DNA of 36,323 nucleotides from positions 101,088-137,410 of the forward strand of contig PKWJ01000035.1 in assembly GCA_003132025.1 (NCBI GenBank). Reading direction: 5' to 3'. The notes beneath the pieces are model-generated. The model ran no database searches. It worked only from the letters and a program-made list of their open reading frames with translations, and was not told the origin of the DNA. The stretch comes from Gammaproteobacteria bacterium. GTDB lineage: Bacteria > Pseudomonadota > Gammaproteobacteria > Steroidobacterales > Steroidobacteraceae. Below, in pieces: positions 31,924 through 36,323 of this stretch; the stretch's first letter is position 1; every line of letters starts with the position of its first letter. The translations under genes were made by a program, and so were the position numbers.

Positions 31924-33074
31924 GCTGATACTCCGGTATCCAGAAGACTCGTGATCAATTCCTCGCCAATGGCAAAGCCGGTGGACGCACCGGCGCCACA
32001 GGTGACGATGGCGACACGCACCGAGGGTTCCGGCTGGTCGATCACGATCGGCCGATCGCTGGCGGAAGCGTAGGTTCCGATCCAGCGCTCGATGGTTGAC
32101 GGCGGCTCAATCCCGAGCGCCGAGCGAAACTCGTCGAGGATCAGCGCATCCACCTGCTGCTGCGAGAACGGGTCGGGGGTTGCCGCGTAGTGATGGCTGT
32201 CGCCAACCACGAGGCTCCCGTCGGCGCTCTGCACCACGATGAGGTGAATGCCGTGGGTGAGGTGATCGGCCTGCTCCACCGCAAGACGCGCCTTCAGCGC
32301 TGCCGCAACCGGCAGTTCTGCATAGCCGAGGTAGCGTCCCAGTCCCAGGTCCGACATCAACGCACCGGGCAGCCTGAAACCCGGATCGGCGAGCCTGAGC
32401 ATCTGCAGCTTGCAGCGGGTCAGCGCGTAGGCTCCGATACGCTCGGGATACAGCCCGGTGAAATCGTCGCCCGGACACACGGCCACCCGCGCAGCCTGCA
32501 CCCTGCCGCCCGAGGTGTGGACGCTGGGCACTTCGATGGCTCGCACGGTGGTGTTGCGCATGAATGCAACGCCGTGCCTGTTTGCGAGCCACGCTGCCAG
32601 GCGCGGAATCGCGTCGCGCGACTCGACCCGCAGCTCGATCGTACTCTCGAGAACCGCTGCCAGTTGCGGCGCCGTCAGTTGCGGGCAACGACGCCGGGCT
32701 TCGACCGGACTCAGCAGGCGGCAGCCCGCGGCCATCTCGGTTGCCATGAATGCCTCGAGTACGGCTACGGATTCCGCACGACGCACGGCCATCCACAGGC
32801 CGGTGTGCACGATCGCAATGCCGGCTGCGTCAGCGACCTCGTGCCATACGTCTCGAGTCCGTCGCGCGCGCGCCCACATCGTTCCGCGCTGCTGTCCGGT
32901 GACGGTGATGAAGCCGAAGTTACGCACCGAGGCGCCGTTGGCCTGGGCGTCGCGGTCGATCACGATGACGCGCAGCCCGCGCCGCGCGGCGGCGAGCGCC
33001 GTGGCAAGTCCCACGATGCCGGCGCCGACAACGGCGAGATCGAACCGCTCCGACAGTGGGCTGCGCGTCGTCAT
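31920..33074 (-). CDS. FAD-dependent oxidoreductase, TIGR03364 type (phosphonate-associated)
   Basis: 384 residues, DAO-like fold. The FAD-binding dinucleotide motif is DLAVVGAGIVGLATALAAA with ID at the end of the second strand (VIVIDRD). GASVRNFGFITVTGQ, near 48-62, and the C-terminal IVTCGAGASTGFAIGEEL are typical of the TIGR03364 subgroup, known from genomic context to lie beside phnX. A member called PbfC has, as I recall, been reported to oxidise N-methylated 2-aminoethylphosphonate to phosphonoacetaldehyde. That activity would feed PhnX directly. ATG 33074 overlaps the enolase-superfamily gene stop by four bases; the open frame back to 33740 is a shadow of that gene. Confidence 0.87.
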   Translation of the reverse strand: MTTRSPLSERFDLAVVGAGIVGLATALAAARRGLRVIVIDRDAQANGASVRNFGFITVTGQQRGTMWARARRTRDVWHEVADAAGIAIVHTGLWMAVRRAESVAVLEAFMATEMAAGCRLLSPVEARRRCPQLTAPQLAAVLESTIELRVESRDAIPRLAAWLANRHGVAFMRNTTVRAIEVPSVHTSGGRVQAARVAVCPGDDFTGLYPERIGAYALTRCKLQMLRLADPGFRLPGALMSDLGLGRYLGYAELPVAAALKARLAVEQADHLTHGIHLIVVQSADGSLVVGDSHHYAATPDPFSQQQVDALILDEFRSALGIEPPSTIERWIGTYASASDRPIVIDQPEPSVRVAIVTCGAGASTGFAIGEELITSLLDTGVSA

Positions 33075-34174
33075 TCGCGTGCGCTCAGCTGGTGGACCGA
33101 ACGCGCCAGCCATGCGGGGTTGATCTCCACCCCCCAGCCCGGAGCCGACGGGATCGTCACCTGCCCATCGCGGATTGCAAACGGGTCGCCGAGGAACAGA
33201 CCCTCCTGCCACGGATAGTAGTCCGCTCCCTCGATCGAGAACTCGAGGTACTTTCCCGGATTGGCAATCGCGCCCAGCAGGTGCATGGTACAGATCGTTA
33301 CCAGCGACAGGTTGGCGCTGTGCGGTGTGCAGGGTAGCCCGGCGGCAGCCGCCATCGCCGTCACCATCATGGTGCGACTCAGGCCGCCCATGTACATGAC
33401 ATCCGGCTGCACGACATCGACCGCTCGCGTATCGATCATGCGCCGCCACGTCGCCAGGTCCCAGTCCTGCTCGCCGCCGGTCACGTCGAGATCCAGCGCC
33501 TCGGTCACTGACTTCGTCTGTTCGAGTTCCCAATACGGACAGGGTTCCTCGAAATGCGCCACGTCTTCGGACTCGAGCAGTCGGCCGATCTCGATCGCCC
33601 GCGCGGGCGAGTAACCGCCATTGGCATCGACCAGCTTCGCGATGCCATCGCCGAGTGCGCGCGCGACGGTCGGCACGATCGCCTCGGTGCGCCCGGGCCA
33701 CTCGTCGATGTCCCGACCGCACTCGGCTGCGACGCGCCACTTGAATGCGTCGAAACCCTTGATGTCGCGTAGCCGCAGAAGGCGCTGCGCCTCCGCCTCG
33801 GGCGTGATATCGCGTTTCATCGATGAAGCGTAGGCACGCAGCTGGCGCGGCCGTCCGCCGAGCAGTTCAACTACCGGCTTGCCCTGCAGGCGTCCGTGCA
33901 GGTCCCACAGTGCCGTGTCCAGACCCGCGAGCGCCCGGCAGCGGTAGCTGCCTGGAAACTTGTGTTCGCGCTCCTCGATTCGGCGCACCAGCCCGGTGAT
34001 ATCGCCGGCGTCCGCACCCAGCGCCCACGGCGCCACCTGACGGTGGAAGATGGTCGCGGTGATGTCGGCGTTGTAGGTGGAGGTCTGTCCCCAACCCACG
34101 TCGCCGGTATCGGTCGTGAGCCGCACGAAGCAGACGAACTGGTCGGTAAACGTCTCCAGCCGCTGGATTTTCAT
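33071..34174 (-). CDS. Mandelate racemase/muconate lactonizing-type enolase-superfamily enzyme
   Basis: 367 residues. The capping domain (1-120) includes WGQTSTYNADITA and LDTALWDLHGRLQGKPVVEL. Barrel active site: K145-x-R147 (FKWRV), metal ligands D183 (LVDANGGY), E209 (HFEEP) and E235 (TGGEQDWD), the D258 (QPDVMYMGG)-H285 (CTPHSANL) dyad, and E311 (YLEFSIEG). The spacing D-26-E-26-E and the D/H pair 27 apart equal those of mandelate racemase. Such enzymes abstract a proton alpha to a carboxylate (racemases, acid-sugar dehydratases). It overlaps HD upstream and FAD downstream by four bases each, so a phosphonate-related substrate is suggested. I know of no enolase-superfamily member assigned to this pathway. 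Confidence 0.88.
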   Translation of the reverse strand: MKIQRLETFTDQFVCFVRLTTDTGDVGWGQTSTYNADITATIFHRQVAPWALGADAGDITGLVRRIEEREHKFPGSYRCRALAGLDTALWDLHGRLQGKPVVELLGGRPRQLRAYASSMKRDITPEAEAQRLLRLRDIKGFDAFKWRVAAECGRDIDEWPGRTEAIVPTVARALGDGIAKLVDANGGYSPARAIEIGRLLESEDVAHFEEPCPYWELEQTKSVTEALDLDVTGGEQDWDLATWRRMIDTRAVDVVQPDVMYMGGLSRTMMVTAMAAAAGLPCTPHSANLSLVTICTMHLLGAIANPGKYLEFSIEGADYYPWQEGLFLGDPFAIRDGQVTIPSAPGWGVEINPAWLARSVHQLSARE

Positions 34175-34719
34175 GCGCTCAGGCGGTCGATCAGGGCGCG
34201 GTAATGACTCAGATCCGGGGTCGACAGTCCCGCGATCTTGCCCTGGTCGTCCCATTGCCGGACCGCAATCGCTTCGCGATGGTACGGTTCGGCCTGGAAC
34301 CCGGCGATTTCCTCGCTCGACATGGGGCCACCCTGCAGCTTCAAGGTCAGCACCGATGCGGCACTCAGCCGCTTGAAATAAGCCGGATCGGTCGCGCACA
34401 GGAAGCGTTTCGCCGGCACATGCAGGCGCACCGGTTCGCACACCTCGGGACCGAAACGCCGGCCCAGCCAGCGGCTGCCGGTCAGCTCGTGACGCGCATC
34501 GCTGTGCCAGTCGGCGATGTCGTCCGGTACCGCTTCGATCAGGTGCCCGATGTCGTGCAGCAATGTCGCGATGATCAGCGCATCGGATGCATCGGCAGCC
34601 TGGGCGAAATACGCGGCCTGAAGGGCGTGCTCGGTCATGCTCACGGCCTCGCCAAAGTAGGCCGCGGAGCCGCAGCGCGCATAGATCGACAGCACTTCAT
34701 CACTGGTGGTCATCATCAT
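34171..34719 (-). CDS. PhnZ/TmpB-like HD-domain diiron oxygenase
   Basis: 182 residues. HD fold of the phosphonate-associated HDIG group (TIGR03276). The positions recalled from PhnZ structures line up: Y21-xx-E24 (YFGE, lid residues), H31 (TEHALQ), H55-D56 with H59 (LLHDIGH), H77 (HSDARHEL), H100 and K104 (RLHVPAKR; the lysine would hold the phosphonate), and D157 or D158 (VRQWDDQG). PhnZ oxidatively cleaves (R)-1-hydroxy-2-aminoethylphosphonate to glycine and phosphate; TmpB does the same with the trimethylammonio analogue. ATG 34719 overlaps the permease stop by four bases; two further ATGs follow directly. No PhnY/TmpA hydroxylase is in the window, so an already hydroxylated phosphonate may be the substrate. 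Confidence 0.87.
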   Translation of the reverse strand: MMMTTSDEVLSIYARCGSAAYFGEAVSMTEHALQAAYFAQAADASDALIIATLLHDIGHLIEAVPDDIADWHSDARHELTGSRWLGRRFGPEVCEPVRLHVPAKRFLCATDPAYFKRLSAASVLTLKLQGGPMSSEEIAGFQAEPYHREAIAVRQWDDQGKIAGLSTPDLSHYRALIDRLSA

Positions 34720-36092
34720 GGCATCCGGGCGTGCCTGGCGGCGGCCCTGGCCTCCAGTCCGTACAGGCGAGCGGCCCCGATCGCCGCGATAACACTGATC
34801 ACGGCCAGCGACAGAAACACGCCCTTCCAGCCGAAGGCGATCGAGACCCGCGCCACTGTGACACCGCCGAGCACCGAGCCCAGGTAGCCGACACCGTCGA
34901 TGAGACCGGACGACAAGGCGGCGCCCTGCTTGCCGCCGAAGTCGATCGCCAGCGCCCCGCCCAGGTAGGAATACGGTCCGAGCAGACACAACGCCGTGGT
35001 TCCTATTGCAGCCAGCGGCAGCATCGGGCCCACGGTGCTCGGAGGCAGCAGCGCCAGCAGCAGCAGCGCAACGGCGGTAGCCAGCAGCCCCAAACCCATG
35101 ACGGCTGGCCGGCTGTCGGCACCAAGTCGATCGCTCAGCCAGCCGGCGGCGATGACCGACACCGCGCCCACGGCGGGAAACACCGCGCTCGCGCTGGCGG
35201 CCCCGCCCACGCTGTAACCGAAATAATCGCGCAAGTACACCGGCGTCCAGGTGTTGAACGTTTCGCGCACGATGGTACATCCGAGCGACAGCAGGCATAC
35301 CAGCAGAAAGGCGCGGCTCCTGAGCAGCGGCAGCACCAGCGCTGCTACGCTTGCCGGTCGCGCGGCGGAGTCGCCGTACAGGTTCTGCGGGTTCGGCGTC
35401 GCCTCCGGGTAACCGGCGTCGGTACGCGACTCGCGCAACAGCAGCAAATTGGCGATCAGGAAGAATCCCCCGACCGCGGCGGCCAGGTAGAACAGGGCGC
35501 GCCAACCATAGCCGTGACGGATCAGCGCCCCCATGCATTGGCGGGCCACGGCGTCACCGATGAGGTAGCTGATACTCAGGATGCCGACGATGGTACCGTG
35601 CGAGGTGAAGTCGAACCACTTGGAAGACACCTTGATGAGCCCGGCCCAGCCGATCGACTGTGTCAGGCGGTTGCCGAGCCAGGCGATGGTAAACACCGGC
35701 ATCGCGCCGCCGAGCGTGAACAGCAGAGTGAATACGGTGGCGCCGCCCAGGCTGATCAGAAAATTCGGGCGGCCGCCCCAGAAGTCCCCCAGTCCGGTCA
35801 GGAACAGCTTGCCCATGGCGTAGGCGAAAACGCCCAGCGAGGTGATCTGCCCGATATGCACCAGCGCATCGGCATGGCTGATGCCACGGGTCCCCAACTC
35901 GTCGATCAGCAGCGGCGCCGCCACGGACAGGTCGGCGCGGCAGAAATAGCAGGCGGCATAACCACCGAACAGCAATGCTACGACCAGAAACTGCCGCCAT
36001 CGCAGCATCCGGCCAGCCGCTGCACGCGCCGCGCCATCGACGGGGGCGGCGTCGCAAGGCGCCACCGCGCGGCTGTGCTTCACGTCGGGCAT
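34716..36092 (-). CDS. MFS permease of the organophosphate antiporter type (GlpT/UhpT-like)
   Basis: 458 residues with about 12 membrane helices. Opening segments FGGYAACYFCRADLSVAAPLL and GLGDFWGGRPNFLISLGGA, SIGWAGLIKVSSKWF and SHGTIVGILSISYLIGD correspond to the conserved parts of the organophosphate:phosphate antiporter family, where the first-helix arginine (R53 here, YFCRAD) is at the phosphate-binding position of GlpT. DRLGADSRP is the MFS loop in the second half. As the second visible gene of the phosphonate operon it is probably the importer of the phosphonate substrate in exchange for phosphate (inference). The long hydrophilic N-terminus may be shorter if translation begins at M29. 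The stop overlaps the HD gene start. Confidence 0.88.
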   Translation of the reverse strand: MPDVKHSRAVAPCDAAPVDGAARAAAGRMLRWRQFLVVALLFGGYAACYFCRADLSVAAPLLIDELGTRGISHADALVHIGQITSLGVFAYAMGKLFLTGLGDFWGGRPNFLISLGGATVFTLLFTLGGAMPVFTIAWLGNRLTQSIGWAGLIKVSSKWFDFTSHGTIVGILSISYLIGDAVARQCMGALIRHGYGWRALFYLAAAVGGFFLIANLLLLRESRTDAGYPEATPNPQNLYGDSAARPASVAALVLPLLRSRAFLLVCLLSLGCTIVRETFNTWTPVYLRDYFGYSVGGAASASAVFPAVGAVSVIAAGWLSDRLGADSRPAVMGLGLLATAVALLLLALLPPSTVGPMLPLAAIGTTALCLLGPYSYLGGALAIDFGGKQGAALSSGLIDGVGYLGSVLGGVTVARVSIAFGWKGVFLSLAVISVIAAIGAARLYGLEARAAARHARMP

Positions 36093-36097
36093 TGCAT

Positions 36098-36111
36098 CGC
36101 TTTATATAGCG
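36098..36111. promoter_or_regulatory. Small palindrome CGCTTTATATAGCG before the permease gene
   Basis: CGCT and AGCG flank an AT-rich core, six bases before the permease ATG at 36092. It contains a TATATAAA run that could be a -10 region in the leftward direction, without a clear -35. It might be an operator or processing site between the phosphatase-family gene and the permease. Weak evidence. Confidence 0.25.
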
Positions 36112-36123
36112 CTTGTGTTGCAG

Positions 36124-36323
36124 TTATCTGGACGTCGTTGCACGCGGTGAACCGACGCATGAGCAGATCGCGCGGCACAGACTCGCTGAGCTCGCCGCGA
36201 CGAACGAGCCGCGTTCGACGATGCGCGTCGAATCGCCGTTGAGGTCACTGATGCAACCCCCGGCCTCGAGCACGCACGGCGCCAGGGCGCCAATGTCCCA
36301 GGGTTTCATCAGCGTATCGATCG
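36124..36323 (-). CDS. Inositol-monophosphatase-family phosphatase, 3' part only
   Basis: Sixty-five codons from the right edge to TAA at 36124. The segment IDTLMKPWDIGALAPCVLEA then GGCISDLNG is the C-terminal signature of the IMPase family, where the aspartate of WDIGA is a metal ligand; GSFVAASSASLCRAI is the usual C-terminal helix beginning. The family includes inositol monophosphatase, histidinol-phosphatase (HisN-like) and other sugar phosphatases; the missing N-terminal part is needed to decide. It lies 31 bases before the permease gene on the same strand and so may belong to the phosphonate operon. The last 20 residues (SCVGSPRATTSR) look unlike the family and are poorly conserved in general. 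Confidence 0.8.
   Translation of the reverse strand, partial: IDTLMKPWDIGALAPCVLEAGGCISDLNGDSTRIVERGSFVAASSASLCRAICSCVGSPRATTSR

Noticed and set aside
34204-36242. Rightward open frames over the phosphonate operon (227 and 551 codons)
   Set aside because: They are complementary to the well-supported permease and HD genes and are full of R, Q, H and G as typical for shadows.
1-36323. tRNA, rRNA, insertion sequences, integrase or attachment sites
   Set aside because: I looked for cloverleaf-like ends, transposase or integrase motifs and terminal repeats by eye and found none. A tRNAscan or IS search would be decisive.

Overview
The window is GC-rich (roughly 63-65% by eye), densely coded bacterial DNA on both strands with short intergenic gaps. 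Gene content (PhaR, AsmA, DUF2147, UrcA, a LytS/LytTR pair, GlyGly-CTERM protease, heptosyltransferase-type GT9, exported M3 peptidase) points to a free-living, envelope-rich gammaproteobacterium, perhaps of the Steroidobacterales/Nevskiales/Xanthomonadales type. That placement is inference. No rRNA, tRNA, CRISPR, insertion sequence or phage gene was seen, so this looks like chromosome.

Layout. 1-191: start of a CsgG-like lipoprotein-assembly or curli-type gene running off the left edge. 192-537: regulatory gap with a palindrome, two 11-bp tandem repeats and a good sigma70-type promoter facing phaR. 538-2726: phaR, a FabG/PhaB-like SDR, a phosphoribosyltransferase and glyoxalase I, all rightward. 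2742-4073: cytochrome P450. 4210-6147: exported oligoendopeptidase F. 6192-12952, leftward: an S53-like subtilase with a GlyGly-CTERM tail, three glycosyltransferases (GT4-, GT9- and GT2-type) and a cardiolipin synthase; the protease and the first two glycosyltransferases overlap by four bases each. 13122-17977: a sugar cassette, with leftward fructokinase (ROK) and AGE-family epimerase divergent from an exported GH3 glucosidase. 17996-19701: enoyl-CoA hydratase divergent from an HSDL2-like SDR. 19843-28482: mostly housekeeping or envelope genes (DUF2147, AsmA, YihY/BrkB, bacterioferritin-like protein, zinc metallopeptidase, AI-2E-type permease, DinB-like protein, retropepsin-like protease). 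28513-31127: LytS-type kinase and LytTR regulator divergent from a urcA gene, with direct repeats at LytTR-like 21-bp spacing between them.

31141-36323 is the most distinctive part: a leftward phosphonate-catabolism operon. In transcription order it contains an inositol-monophosphatase-family gene (partial), an organophosphate-antiporter-type MFS permease, a PhnZ/TmpB-like HD-domain diiron oxygenase, a mandelate-racemase-type enolase-superfamily enzyme, a TIGR03364-type FAD oxidoreductase and phosphonoacetaldehyde hydrolase PhnX. The last five genes are joined by four consecutive 4-bp ATGA stop/start overlaps. The HD protein keeps the diiron and substrate residues known from PhnZ, yet no PhnY hydroxylase or PhnW transaminase lies in the window. 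The embedded enolase-superfamily enzyme, with a complete mandelate-racemase-like active site, has no assigned role in phosphonate breakdown that I know of and is the best candidate for undescribed biochemistry here.
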